Below are positions 46,144-55,310 of a stretch of DNA of 64,000 nucleotides, one piece after another; the first letter of the stretch is position 1; every line of letters begins with the position of its first letter. The position numbers were made by a program, and so were the translations under genes. The stretch is from positions 162,359 through 226,358 of the forward strand of contig NZ_FIZX01000005.1 in assembly GCF_900055185.1 (NCBI RefSeq), in the 5' to 3' direction. Below the pieces are notes generated by a model that saw only the letters and a list, made by a program, of their open reading frames with translations, searched no databases and was not told the DNA's origin. The stretch is from Grimontia celer. Lineage in GTDB: Bacteria > Pseudomonadota > Gammaproteobacteria > Enterobacterales > Vibrionaceae.

Positions 46144-47130
46144 TTATCCGGCGTCGATGTGCAGGGCTAACCAGCGTGGCACCTCTTTTTCCAGCCAGAA
46201 GTCTGGTGCTTTCAAGGTGCCGGAGACAAATCCGACGTGACCGCCATGTTCGGTCAGGTGATAGTCAATATTGTCCGGTAGCGGCGCTTTGGGTATCACC
46301 GCCTCCGTCATAAAGGGATCATCTTTAGCATGGATCACTTTGAGCGGAGTCGCAATTTCCTGCAACACACCTAAGCCACTGCATTGGCGATAATAATCCT
46401 CAGCATCGCTGAACCCATGTAGTGGCGCAGTGACGGTTTGGTCGAACTGATAGAGATTCGATATCGCTACTTTCTCCCCACTTTTCCAGTGTCCGATTTG
46501 CGGGTGACGGGCAAGCTTGTTACCGAGGGTGCGGTTCATTGAGCGGAGCAGATACGCTTGATAGACGCGGGAAAAGCCCTGTCGAATGCGGCTGGAACAT
46601 GCTGCCAGATCCAAAGGTGGACTGATGACGCACCCGGCTTGAATGATGGGATCCTCTTTAAACTCTGCCAGATAGCGCACCAACATGTTGCCACCGAGGG
46701 AAACGCCGGTAGCGACTTTGGCGTTTGCAGGAAATCGCTGTTTGAGGTGCTCTAGGAAAAAGCGGGCATCCCCCGTTTCACCTGAGTGATAGCTGCGCGG
46801 CATTTTGTTCAGCGAGCCGCTGCAACCGCGAAAGTGCATTAACACGCCGACCCAACCTTGCTGTTTGAAGGCGTTGAGCAAACCGTTGGCATAAGGGCTG
46901 TAAAAACACCCAGCAAGACCGTGAAACAGTACCACGATAGGCTTGCCACCGACAGTTGCCGGGTCTTGTGTCCAACTGATATCCAGAAAATCCCCATCCG
47001 GTGTTTCAAGGCGTTGCCAGACCGGTTCAAAGACCGCTTTTCTGCGCAAAAAGCGCGGAAGCAGGGTTTGAACATGTGGATTCTTACCGCCTTTCATCGG
47101 CACGAAAGGTGTGTTTGCTATTTGTTCCAT
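46144..47130 (-). CDS. yheT: alpha/beta-hydrolase YheT
   Basis: A 328-residue hydrolase with the oxyanion loop VLFHGLAGC, RGCSGSLN, the nucleophile elbow GVSLGGNM and the catalytic His in HGGHVGF. It belongs to the YheT/UPF0017 (ABHD1/3-like) esterase family; the substrate is unknown. It starts 9 bases after the MocR regulator stop, suggesting one transcription unit. Confidence 0.93.
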   Translation of the reverse strand: MEQIANTPFVPMKGGKNPHVQTLLPRFLRRKAVFEPVWQRLETPDGDFLDISWTQDPATVGGKPIVVLFHGLAGCFYSPYANGLLNAFKQQGWVGVLMHFRGCSGSLNKMPRSYHSGETGDARFFLEHLKQRFPANAKVATGVSLGGNMLVRYLAEFKEDPIIQAGCVISPPLDLAACSSRIRQGFSRVYQAYLLRSMNRTLGNKLARHPQIGHWKSGEKVAISNLYQFDQTVTAPLHGFSDAEDYYRQCSGLGVLQEIATPLKVIHAKDDPFMTEAVIPKAPLPDNIDYHLTEHGGHVGFVSGTLKAPDFWLEKEVPRWLALHIDAG

Positions 47131-47139
47131 TTCTATCTC

Positions 47140-48522
47140 TTACAACGCAAATTCGGTCAGTGGTGGGTTAGCTAACAGCTTGGAGAGTTTGTCACACCCT
47201 TGCTCAAGCACTTCACGGCTTGGCGGTGCACTCACAGCAATCCTTACTTTAGGCGGCGCAGAATACCCAGCTGGAACAAATAGCTCGGAAGATTTCAGTT
47301 CCAGACCTTCTGTTTTGCTGGCTGCCAGAAATTCGCTAAGTGCCCAGCCCTCGGGTAACATCAGCCATCCATGAAACGCATTGGGATGATAACGCAGTGA
47401 ATCAGTACCAAGGTATCGGGTGGCAATTTCCCAACGCGTTTCCATTTCAGTACGAATGGTTTCAAGAATTTGGTTTGCAGCGCCGTTCTCCAACAGAATG
47501 GATGCCATGGCAGTCAATAACGGACTGATCATCCAGCTGTGGTTTTGCAGTGCGTTGACGAAGTGGGGATAAAAGCGTTCCGGCAGATGCAGGAAACCCA
47601 GACGAAGACCGGGTGCCAGTGTCTTCGCCAGCCCACCGATATATATCACATTGTCAGGCGCCAGATTGACCATTGGCGACGGACGTTCTGTCGGCAAAAG
47701 GCCATTGATGTCATCTTCCACGATCATCAGTTGCTGTTGTTCACACACCTCGATGAGTGCATGTCGGCGTGCTTCACTCATGGTTGCCGTCGTCGGGTTT
47801 TGCAATGTCGGCGTAAGGTACACCAACCTTGCTTGATACTGCTGGCAAGCCGCGCTCAGGGATTCTGGCAACATGCCTTCATCATCCATCTCTACGGGCT
47901 TCACCGTGAGTTGCAACTGTCTGGCAAGACTGAGTAAACCGGGATAGGTGAACTTGTCGGTAAGGATAGTATCCCCGGCTCGGCAGAGGGTCATCAGGCA
48001 AAGCTGCATAGCATTTTGCGCGCCGGAGCAGAACAGCAAGCGCGACGGATCGGCGTTCACCTGGTGCCCATTCAACCAGTCGGCCAGAATTTCACGGTGA
48101 CGCACAATGCCGGAAGGCGGCTGATACAGCATCAGACTGTTGAGTTCCTGCGGGTGGGCTGCAAGTTGCTCCAGTGCCTCCGCGAAGAGATCGGCACGGT
48201 TAATCGTTGGCGGCACGTTGTAGCCAAAGCTCAGCACATCTTGTCGATCAGGATCGGAAAAAGACCACAGTGGGCGGTTGTTCTCGCAAATGTAGGTGCC
48301 TGCACCGACTTTGGCTTCGACAATGCCTCGTCGCTCCGCTTCTGCATACGCGCGGGTTACTGTTCCTACGGTGACTGACAAAGCATCTGCCAGCGCACGG
48401 TGGGTAGGTAACTTGGTGCCGGGTGCCAGTTCTTTGCTAACCACTTTATCCGCAATGGCATCGGCTATTTGCCGATACATGGGAGCGCCGGACTTCTCCA
48501 ATGCAATATTCATGATTGTCAT
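47140..48522 (-). CDS. MocR-family transcriptional regulator (GntR helix-turn-helix plus aminotransferase domain)
   Basis: A 460-residue protein. Residues about 10-80 are a GntR winged helix (MYRQIADAIADKVV, LPTHRALADALSVTVGTVTRAYAEAERRG, read in parts), followed by a fold-type I aminotransferase-like domain (about 110-455) with the PLP-lysine region YIGGLAKTLAPGLRLGF. MocR proteins sense PLP and amino compounds and often control a divergent transporter or metabolic gene. The gene is divergent from a LysE-type exporter with a perfect palindrome between them. ATG 48513 is an alternative start. Confidence 0.92.
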   Translation of the reverse strand: MTIMNIALEKSGAPMYRQIADAIADKVVSKELAPGTKLPTHRALADALSVTVGTVTRAYAEAERRGIVEAKVGAGTYICENNRPLWSFSDPDRQDVLSFGYNVPPTINRADLFAEALEQLAAHPQELNSLMLYQPPSGIVRHREILADWLNGHQVNADPSRLLFCSGAQNAMQLCLMTLCRAGDTILTDKFTYPGLLSLARQLQLTVKPVEMDDEGMLPESLSAACQQYQARLVYLTPTLQNPTTATMSEARRHALIEVCEQQQLMIVEDDINGLLPTERPSPMVNLAPDNVIYIGGLAKTLAPGLRLGFLHLPERFYPHFVNALQNHSWMISPLLTAMASILLENGAANQILETIRTEMETRWEIATRYLGTDSLRYHPNAFHGWLMLPEGWALSEFLAASKTEGLELKSSELFVPAGYSAPPKVRIAVSAPPSREVLEQGCDKLSKLLANPPLTEFAL

Positions 48523-48610
48523 GGTGACAATAAACCTTTTGATCTGATTTTTGATCCCTGTTAGCGTGAATTTTGAACAACAAGTAGGTCAATTTCAAAT
48601 TTTAGACTGA

Positions 48611-48626
48611 ATTGTATCGATACAAT
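48611..48626. promoter_or_regulatory. 16-bp perfect palindrome, predicted MocR operator
   Basis: ATTGTATCGATACAAT is fully palindromic, lies 20 bases before the exporter start and fits the GntR-type GTAT/ATAC core. Each arm also reads as a -10-like TACAAT on one strand, so binding would affect both promoters. A separate direct repeat TTTTGATC (48537-48544 and 48549-48556) lies near the regulator start. Confidence 0.65.
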
Positions 48627-48645
48627 GTGAGCAGGGAGACAATTC

Positions 48646-49248
48646 ATGATGGAAGTATCTTTTTTGGCGACGCTGGCGCTTTTTGCCGCGACCATGACTG
48701 GCACGCCAGGACCAAACAACATGATGCTGACAGCATCAGGGGCAAACTTCGGATTTCGACGCACAGTGCCACACCTTATTGGCATTTCTTTGGGGGTGGC
48801 ATCATTGATTGGTGTGGTTGCCGCCGGACTTGGCGCAGTATTTCAGCTCTACCCTTGGGTACAGGAAGGGATGAAGCTGCTCGCCAGTGCTTACCTGCTC
48901 TACCTTGCCTGGCGTATTGCGAGGGCGGGCGCACCTTCTGAAGATGCTTCCAGCGACCGCCGGCCAATGACCCTGATGGAAGGGGCATTATTCCAGTACG
49001 TCAACCCCAAGGCGTGGGCAATGGCGGTGAGTGCGGTGGGTACCTTTACCTTAGCGGGGGGAGACTATTGGTTATCTTCCATGGTGATTGTCATTACCTT
49101 TCTCATCGTTGGCTTGTCTCTCACATCTATTTGGGCGGGCTTTGGCGTCTGGGTGGGGAAAGTGCTGTCTTCAGAGAAAAGCTGGAAGGTGTTTAACCGC
49201 GTGATGGGCACCCTGACCGCGTCTTGTCTGATCTTTATCTGGGTCTAG
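48646..49248 (+). CDS. LysE/RhtB-family amino acid exporter
   Basis: A 200-residue membrane protein with about six helices. The family signature TPGPNNMMLTASGANFGFRRTVPHLIGISLG (read in parts) is at residues 20-50, with a conserved QYVNPKAWAM. LysE/RhtB proteins export amino acids or related metabolites by proton exchange. GGGAG precedes the ATG. It is divergent from the MocR regulator, which probably induces it when its substrate accumulates; the substrate is not evident. Confidence 0.92.
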   Translation: MMEVSFLATLALFAATMTGTPGPNNMMLTASGANFGFRRTVPHLIGISLGVASLIGVVAAGLGAVFQLYPWVQEGMKLLASAYLLYLAWRIARAGAPSEDASSDRRPMTLMEGALFQYVNPKAWAMAVSAVGTFTLAGGDYWLSSMVIVITFLIVGLSLTSIWAGFGVWVGKVLSSEKSWKVFNRVMGTLTASCLIFIWV

Positions 49249-49766
49249 CGCGGATTGATGACGTTCAAGCCTCTCATGAGTGCCGGATAAAGGTAATGTG
49301 CGTCTGCATCTAACTGAGAGCAGTACATCTCTAAAGATGAAGAGGCGTTTTCCTGCCAGGTTTGCTGGTTAACACAGGTGAGCAATTCCTGCTGCTGGAA
49401 CTTTTCCAATGTCAGCTCATAGTTAAGCATCTTCTGGTAAGCCCCGCGTGAGAGCTGCGGTTTGAGATCGCGCCGCATCAAGCGATAACGGGTCAGCAGG
49501 GTTTCTGACTGAACCAATGATTGGCGAAGTTGAGCGAGTGATGATGCTGAAAGGGAAAACCCGGTATCTTCCAGCCAGGCTAACAGCAGAGCGAGGTTCA
49601 CATTGCCTTTGAACTGATCCTGAAGCTTCAGGCAGGCGTGTTTCACCTCTTGTTGCCCATAGTGATGCAGACAAAACTGCCACAGCCCATCGGCTGTGGC
49701 TTGCTGTTTTAGCGGCCTTGGAACTCCGCTTCCATTTGCTCCAGTTGTTCCTGAAGATCCATCCAT
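49245..49766 (-). CDS. TIGR02444 (DUF2390) family protein
   Basis: A 173-residue frame whose conserved part begins LWQFCLHHYGQQEVKHACLKLQD (read in parts), typical of TIGR02444 proteins of unknown function found beside the yheS-type ABC-F gene. The only ATG (49766) lies inside the 3' end of yheS and adds about 25 residues of Gly/Ser/Thr-rich sequence translated from the other frame. The codons before the conserved domain include no ATG, GTG or TTG. Either the long overlap of 58 bases is used or the start is unusual. Confidence 0.8.
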   Translation of the reverse strand: MDGSSGTTGANGSGVPRPLKQQATADGLWQFCLHHYGQQEVKHACLKLQDQFKGNVNLALLLAWLEDTGFSLSASSLAQLRQSLVQSETLLTRYRLMRRDLKPQLSRGAYQKMLNYELTLEKFQQQELLTCVNQQTWQENASSSLEMYCSQLDADAHYLYPALMRGLNVINPR

Positions 49767-51631
49767 TCCAGTTCGACCTCTTCGAGCGATGATTTCGCGT
49801 CTGCCTGCTGGCGTAGCAATTCGGTAAGTTTCTCTTTGTTGGACGCTTCATAAATTGAAGGTTCCGCCAGTTGAGATTCTACTTCCGCAATTGTTGCAGA
49901 ATACTTTTCGAGTTTTGTATCCAGCGTGTCAATTTTCTTGCGGATAGGCGCGGTCTGCTTCCGAAATTCTGCTTCCAGACGCTTTTGCTCTTTACGGGCT
50001 GCTTGAGTATTTGCACCTGCTGGTTTGGCGTTTTCTGCCTGTTCCTGACGACGCTCAGAGCGCTGCAATTCGTTTAACCATTGGTGGTAATCATTCAGAT
50101 CGCCATTGAACGGTTCAACTTTGCGGTCATGCACCAGATACAGATCGTCAGTCGTTGCACGGAGCAGGTATCTGTCGTGGCTCACGATAACCATCGCGCC
50201 TTCAAACGATTGCAGTGCCATGGTCAGTGCAGCGCGCATGTCGAGATCGAGGTGGTTTGTGGGCTCATCGAGCAGCAACAGGTTCGGTTTTTGCCAGACA
50301 ATTAATGCCAGCACCAGACGTGCTTTTTCACCGCCAGAGAAAGGTGCAATCACATCCAGTGCTTTATCGCCATGGAAGCCAAAGCTGCCGAGGTAATCGC
50401 GAAGTTGTTGCTCTGTCGCTTCCGGTGCCAGACGCATCATGTGCTGAATGGCTGTTTCATCATCACGCAGCGTTTCCAACTGATGCTGGGCAAAGTAACC
50501 AATCTTCACACCCTGAGAATAACGCAGCTCACCAGCCTGCGCCGGTACTGTGCCCGAAAGCAGTTTGATGAGCGTTGATTTACCCGCGCCGTTACGGCCA
50601 AGCAGACCAATTCGGCTGCCCGGAACCAGATTCAGGAAGATTTTTTCCAGAATCATGGTGTCGCCATAGCCTGCGCAAACTTCTTCCATCATCAGGATAG
50701 GATTCGGCAGGGCAGACGGCTCACGGAATTCGAAACTGAATGGGTTATCAAATTGCGCTGGGAGCATTTTCTCCATGCGCTCAAGTGCTTTAATACGGCT
50801 CTGCGCCTGACGGGCTTTACTGGCCTTATAGCGGAAGCGGTCAATGTACGACTGCATATGCGCCATTTGCTTTTGCTGCTTCTGGTACATTGCCTGTTGC
50901 AGGATCAGCTTTTCTGCGCGCATGGTTTCGAAGGCCGAATAGTTCCCCGTGTATTCATTCAGCAGGTCATTTTCGATATGGATAATACGGTTAACCACTG
51001 GATCGAGGAAATCACGGTCATGGGAAATAAGCACCAGGGTTCCACGGTAGTTCTGCAGCCACTTTTCCAGCCACATCACGGCATCCAAATCCAAGTGGTT
51101 GGTTGGTTCGTCGAGCAGCAATAAGTCTGAACGACAAAGCAGTGCCTGTGCGAGGTTCAGACGCATACGCCACCCACCGGAGAATTGGGTTAGGTTCCAG
51201 CTCATCTGATCCTGACGAAAGCCAAGACCATCCAGTAGCTCTGCCGCGCGGGCGCGAATGCTGTAGCCGCCGACGGCATCAATTTTGTCATGAAGGGTGG
51301 CGACCTTGTGCCCATCGTCCGATTCCTCAGCGGCACGAAGCGCTTGTTCCAGTGCGCGGTATTCACGATCACCATCAATTACATATTCAATCGCTTCGCG
51401 TTCCAGCGCCGGGGTTTCCTGTGCCACCCACGCCATTTGCCAGCCGCTTGGGAAGTTACAACTGCCCGCATCAAGGGACAGTTCGCCTTTCAGTAAAGCA
51501 AACAGGGTGGATTTACCGCAGCCGTTTTTACCGACCAGACCGACTTTGTCACCTGGGTGGATAGTGGCAGACGCATTGTTAAGCAGCGGTTTGCCACCAC
51601 GAAGTAGCTGAATATCAGAAATAGTGATCAT
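49709..51631 (-). CDS. yheS: ABC-F family ATPase YheS
   Basis: A 640-residue soluble protein with two ABC ATPase domains: Walker A GKNGCGKST and signature FSGGWRMRLNLA in the first, GRNGAGKST and FSGGEKARL in the second, each with LLLDEPTNHLD. A linker between them and a C-terminal coiled coil (about residues 540-640) complete the ABC-F plan. There are no membrane segments. ABC-F proteins act on the ribosome in translation factor-like roles. It is divergent from kefG, as in E. coli yheS-kefG-kefB. Confidence 0.95.
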   Translation of the reverse strand: MITISDIQLLRGGKPLLNNASATIHPGDKVGLVGKNGCGKSTLFALLKGELSLDAGSCNFPSGWQMAWVAQETPALEREAIEYVIDGDREYRALEQALRAAEESDDGHKVATLHDKIDAVGGYSIRARAAELLDGLGFRQDQMSWNLTQFSGGWRMRLNLAQALLCRSDLLLLDEPTNHLDLDAVMWLEKWLQNYRGTLVLISHDRDFLDPVVNRIIHIENDLLNEYTGNYSAFETMRAEKLILQQAMYQKQQKQMAHMQSYIDRFRYKASKARQAQSRIKALERMEKMLPAQFDNPFSFEFREPSALPNPILMMEEVCAGYGDTMILEKIFLNLVPGSRIGLLGRNGAGKSTLIKLLSGTVPAQAGELRYSQGVKIGYFAQHQLETLRDDETAIQHMMRLAPEATEQQLRDYLGSFGFHGDKALDVIAPFSGGEKARLVLALIVWQKPNLLLLDEPTNHLDLDMRAALTMALQSFEGAMVIVSHDRYLLRATTDDLYLVHDRKVEPFNGDLNDYHQWLNELQRSERRQEQAENAKPAGANTQAARKEQKRLEAEFRKQTAPIRKKIDTLDTKLEKYSATIAEVESQLAEPSIYEASNKEKLTELLRQQADAKSSLEEVELEWMDLQEQLEQMEAEFQGR

Positions 51632-51901
51632 GACTCTTGGCGGCTCCGGCCGCAGGAATGTGGGGTCGAAAAACTGGCGCTGTTATATCACACGACGGCG
51701 ATTTACTTAAGAGAGGCGCAAAAATGGACCACGGCAGAGCGGTGAAATGCGGGACGATTTACCGTATGGTTGAAGGATGACGCGAAAGCCGCAGAGTTGG
51801 CCGTTTTGTGTCATGATAAAAAGATTATAAAAAATATTATGTTACCTCTTCGCTCTACCACAAATTGGGCGTTGGAAAGCTTAAAAGGATTTTGCTGCCA
51901 A

Positions 51902-52465
51902 ATGGGAACCCCGACAACGTCGTTATTTAAATCGAAAGTGCTGGTGGTCTTTGCTCACCCGGACCCGCACGAGTCTGTCGCCAACAAACGGATGATTGAG
52001 GCTGCCCGTCAATTTGACCATGTCAAAGTACACGATCTCTATGCGGCCTATCCTGACTTTATTATTGATGTTCACCATGAGCGTGAGCTTCTTCTAGAAC
52101 ACGATGTGATTGTGTTCCAACACCCACTCCAAATGTATTCCTGTCCCTCGCTCCTAAAAGAGTGGATTGATGTGGTGCTTGGTAAAGGCTTTGCCCATGG
52201 TGGCGGTAATGCACTGGCTGGCAAGATTTGCCGCTTTGTCATTACCACTGGCGGTGCTGCGGAAGCCTTCAGCCAAACCGGTTACAACAAATACAGTATG
52301 GAAGAGCTGTTGCAGCCATTTGAGCTGACTGCGCTCCTTTGCCAGATGCGTTGGGTTGATCCACTAGTGCTTCACTGGGCACGCCGCGTAAGTGATGAAG
52401 ACAGGGAAGCCCACGCCGAACTCTACGCCGATTGGCTCTGCCATCCTGTGTCGGAGGTGGTGTAA
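51902..52465 (+). CDS. kefG: KefB ancillary oxidoreductase KefG
   Basis: A 187-residue flavodoxin-fold quinone-oxidoreductase-like protein with VVFAHPDPHESVANKRM, FQHPLQMYSCPSLLKEWIDVVLGKGFAHG (read in parts) and TTGG. It binds the KefB potassium efflux system and is needed for its full activity. The frame is open 44 codons upstream, but the conserved sequence begins at ATG 51902. The stop overlaps the kefB start (TAATG), indicating coupled translation. Confidence 0.93.
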   Translation: MGTPTTSLFKSKVLVVFAHPDPHESVANKRMIEAARQFDHVKVHDLYAAYPDFIIDVHHERELLLEHDVIVFQHPLQMYSCPSLLKEWIDVVLGKGFAHGGGNALAGKICRFVITTGGAAEAFSQTGYNKYSMEELLQPFELTALLCQMRWVDPLVLHWARRVSDEDREAHAELYADWLCHPVSEVV

Positions 52466-54264
52466 TGGGACATAACTACCTTCTCGATGCATTGATCTTC
52501 CTCGCCGCTGCCGTAGTGGCAGTTCCTCTTGCCCAGCGCCTTGGTATTGGCTCTGTGCTGGGGTATCTAATTGGTGGCGTGGTGATTGGCCCTTGGGGGC
52601 TTGGCCTGATTACAGATGTAGAAGCGATTCTGCACTTTGCCGAGCTTGGCGTGGTGCTTCTGCTGTTCCTGATTGGTCTGGAATTGAATCCAAAGAAGTT
52701 GCTGCAGATGCGAAGGCCGATTTTAGGTTTTGGCGGCTCTCAGGTCTTTATCAGTACCGTGGTGATTGCTCTTATCGCCTATTACTGGGATGTCGGTCGT
52801 GTTGATGCCTTGGTTGTCGGGATGGGGCTGGCGCTTTCATCCACGGCCATCGCCATGCGGATTATCGAAGAACAACGCTTGATGCGCAGCGAAGCAGGAC
52901 AATCCGGTTTTGCAGTGCTCTTGTTTCAAGATATCGCAGTGATCCCCATGCTTGCGGTGCTTCCTGCGATGGCAGGCGGTGCGGGTGGCAGCTGGCTGGA
53001 TGTAGGTATCATGTTGGGAGCGATTTTGGTGCTCTTGGTCGGTGGTCATTACCTGTTGCGTCCTTTGCTACGCTGGGTGGTGCTAAGCCGCGTCAAAGAA
53101 ATGTTCACCGTGACTGCTCTGATGCTGGTGATTGGTATCGCGATTGGTATGCAATCACTCGGCCTCTCTATGGCGCTAGGCACCTTCTTGGCAGGTGTGC
53201 TGTTGGCTGAGAGTGAATACCGTCACGAGCTGGAAATCGCCATCGAGCCCTTTAAAGGTTTGTTGCTGGGCCTCTTTTTCATCGCTGTAGGCATGGCGGT
53301 TGATCTTGGTTTACTGCTTCAATATCCGCTGGAAATTCTATCTGCGGTAGCTGGCCTGATTGGCGTAAAAGCCGCCATCATATATGGATTAGCCCACGCC
53401 TTTGGTGGTAGCGAGAAATCCCGCAGTCACGTAGCTTTACTGCTTAGTCAGGGTGGGGAATTTGCCTTCGTATTGTTTACTGCCGCGCGAAGTGAAAACC
53501 TGCTGACGCCAGAGCTCAATGCGTTCCTGCTGGTGGTGGTGAGTCTGTCTATGATGACGACGCCAATATTACTGATGCTGCAATCCAAATGGTTTGCCCG
53601 CACCATTAATGCCGAAGCTTCGACGCCAGAAGCTCAGCAGTTTGACCATGATGGTGCGCGCGTCATCATCACCGGCTTTGGCCGGTTTGGTCAGGTAGTA
53701 GGTAGATTGCTGTTTGCCAACAAGATTAAACTTACCATACTGGAACGCGACCCATCGCAAATCGCCTTGCTCAGAAAGTTTGGCTACAAGGTTTATTATG
53801 GGGATGCGACCCAGCTTGATTTGTTGAGGGCCGCGGGTGCGGCAACGGCAGAGGCCATCATTGTTTGTGCGGATTCGCCGGAAGAAGTGATGGAAATTGT
53901 TCACCTTTGCCAGCAGCATTTCCCGAACCTGAAGGTGCTCGCACGGGCTCGAAGCCGTGTTGAGGCGAACCAGTTACTCGGCCACAATGTGGATGGGTTT
54001 TCCCGTGAAACATTTTTAAGTGCATTGGATCTTGGTAAGCAAACCCTGATCGCTCTTGGGATGCATCCGTATAAAGCCAAACGTGCAGAAGCATTTTTCA
54101 GAAAACTCGATGAAATGCGTCTACATGAAATGCAGCCCCACCATAGTGAAGACGTGACGGCTGCCTCGCGAACCAAAGAAGCCCGACTTGAACTGGAAGA
54201 GCTGTTCGACCTCGAAATGAAGGGGGATACTGAGCGGCACCAGAGCTGGAACCGAGATAGCTAA
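52465..54264 (+). CDS. kefB: glutathione-regulated potassium-efflux system protein KefB
   Basis: A K+/H+ antiporter opened by glutathione adducts that protects against electrophiles. The 599-residue product has an N-terminal CPA2 antiporter domain of about 12-13 helices (residues 1-380) starting MGHNYLLDALIFLAAAVVAVPLAQRLG (read in parts), and a C-terminal RCK/TrkA-N domain with the nucleotide-binding GFGRFGQVVGRLL (about 400-520). Coupled to kefG; yheV follows after 26 bases. Confidence 0.95.
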   Translation: MGHNYLLDALIFLAAAVVAVPLAQRLGIGSVLGYLIGGVVIGPWGLGLITDVEAILHFAELGVVLLLFLIGLELNPKKLLQMRRPILGFGGSQVFISTVVIALIAYYWDVGRVDALVVGMGLALSSTAIAMRIIEEQRLMRSEAGQSGFAVLLFQDIAVIPMLAVLPAMAGGAGGSWLDVGIMLGAILVLLVGGHYLLRPLLRWVVLSRVKEMFTVTALMLVIGIAIGMQSLGLSMALGTFLAGVLLAESEYRHELEIAIEPFKGLLLGLFFIAVGMAVDLGLLLQYPLEILSAVAGLIGVKAAIIYGLAHAFGGSEKSRSHVALLLSQGGEFAFVLFTAARSENLLTPELNAFLLVVVSLSMMTTPILLMLQSKWFARTINAEASTPEAQQFDHDGARVIITGFGRFGQVVGRLLFANKIKLTILERDPSQIALLRKFGYKVYYGDATQLDLLRAAGAATAEAIIVCADSPEEVMEIVHLCQQHFPNLKVLARARSRVEANQLLGHNVDGFSRETFLSALDLGKQTLIALGMHPYKAKRAEAFFRKLDEMRLHEMQPHHSEDVTAASRTKEARLELEELFDLEMKGDTERHQSWNRDS

Positions 54265-54290
54265 CAATAAGAACGAAGGCAAGGAAGTAC

Positions 54291-54500
54291 ATGGCCAAGA
54301 AACGATTTATCGCTGGCGCGACCTGTCCATCATGCAGCGCAACGGACACGATGCGCTGGTGGCAAGAACACCACGTGGAAGTGGTGGAGTGCGTGCAGTG
54401 CGGTCATACCGACAGGCGCTCACCGATGTCTGCGGAAGAGAAACAGCCTGTTGCGCAGCAGCAGGATGCTCAGGTTATAGGGATATTTAAACCGCAATAA
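54291..54500 (+). CDS. yheV: zinc-ribbon protein YheV
   Basis: A 69-residue protein with two CxxC pairs (CPSC and CVQC) forming a zinc ribbon, and the conserved ends KKRFIAGA and QVIGIFKP shared with E. coli YheV. Function unknown. It follows kefB closely and precedes slyD. Confidence 0.93.
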   Translation: MAKKRFIAGATCPSCSATDTMRWWQEHHVEVVECVQCGHTDRRSPMSAEEKQPVAQQQDAQVIGIFKPQ

Positions 54501-54598
54501 CGAATCCCATAGTCGAAGTCAGTTTATTTCTGTATTATCGGCGCCGAAATGAGCAGGTGTCGCTGTGTCGACACCCTTGAACCGCTTCCGGAGTTAAG

Positions 54599-55174
54599 AT
54601 GAAAATCACTAAAGACGTGGTAGTAAGCATTGCTTACCAAGTGAAAAACGAAGACGGCATCGTGGTTGACGAATCAACCAAAGAAATGCCACTGCAGTAC
54701 CTGCAAGGTCACAACAACCTGATCGTAGGTCTTGAAAATGCACTGGAAGGTCGCGAAACTGGCGAATCTTTCGAAGTGACTGTTGCGCCGGAAGAAGCGT
54801 ACGGCGAATACCTGGATGCAATGGTTCAGCGCGTACCTGCTGACGTGTTCCAGGGCGTTGATGAAATCGTTGTTGGTATGCGCTTCCTGGCGGATACTGA
54901 CCAAGGTCCAATCCCAGTTGAAGTGACTGATGTTGACGGCGACGAAGTCGTGGTTGACGGTAACCACATGCTGGCTGGTCAAACCCTGACGTTCAATGTG
55001 GAAGTGGTTGAACTGCGTGCGGCTACGGAAGAAGAAATCGCACACGGTCACATCCACCAGTCTGGCGGCTGCTGCGGTGGTCACGACCATGACGACGAAG
55101 GCGGTTGCTGTGGCGGCGAAGACAAAGGCGACGACCACGAATGTTGTGGCGGTGGTGGCTGCGGCTCTCACTAA
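54599..55174 (+). CDS. slyD: FKBP-type peptidyl-prolyl isomerase SlyD
   Basis: A 191-residue cytoplasmic prolyl isomerase, chaperone and nickel-binding protein. The FKBP domain (about residues 1-70 and 125-145) with VPAD, EAYGEY and an insert-in-flap chaperone domain is followed by a His/Cys/Gly-rich tail (about 150-191) with repeated GGCCGG motifs. That tail binds nickel for hydrogenase or urease maturation. Own ribosome-binding site; ended by a strong terminator. Confidence 0.96.
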   Translation: MKITKDVVVSIAYQVKNEDGIVVDESTKEMPLQYLQGHNNLIVGLENALEGRETGESFEVTVAPEEAYGEYLDAMVQRVPADVFQGVDEIVVGMRFLADTDQGPIPVEVTDVDGDEVVVDGNHMLAGQTLTFNVEVVELRAATEEEIAHGHIHQSGGCCGGHDHDDEGGCCGGEDKGDDHECCGGGGCGSH

Positions 55175-55217
55175 GCCTTAGGCTTGCAGCTATCGCTGGT
55201 AGCTGGGTCTGAAAAGA

Positions 55218-55251
55218 AAGCGCTAATCGATCAGTCGGTTGGCGCTTTTTT
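55218..55251 (+). terminator. terminator of slyD
   Basis: A 13-bp stem with two G-T wobbles (55218-55230/55235-55247), TCAG loop and a T6 tail. Confidence 0.92.
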
Positions 55252-55310
55252 ATTATGCAGTTTCATATTAATCTCATCGGACATCCACTCTCATTTCGAA
55301 AGGAATCATC

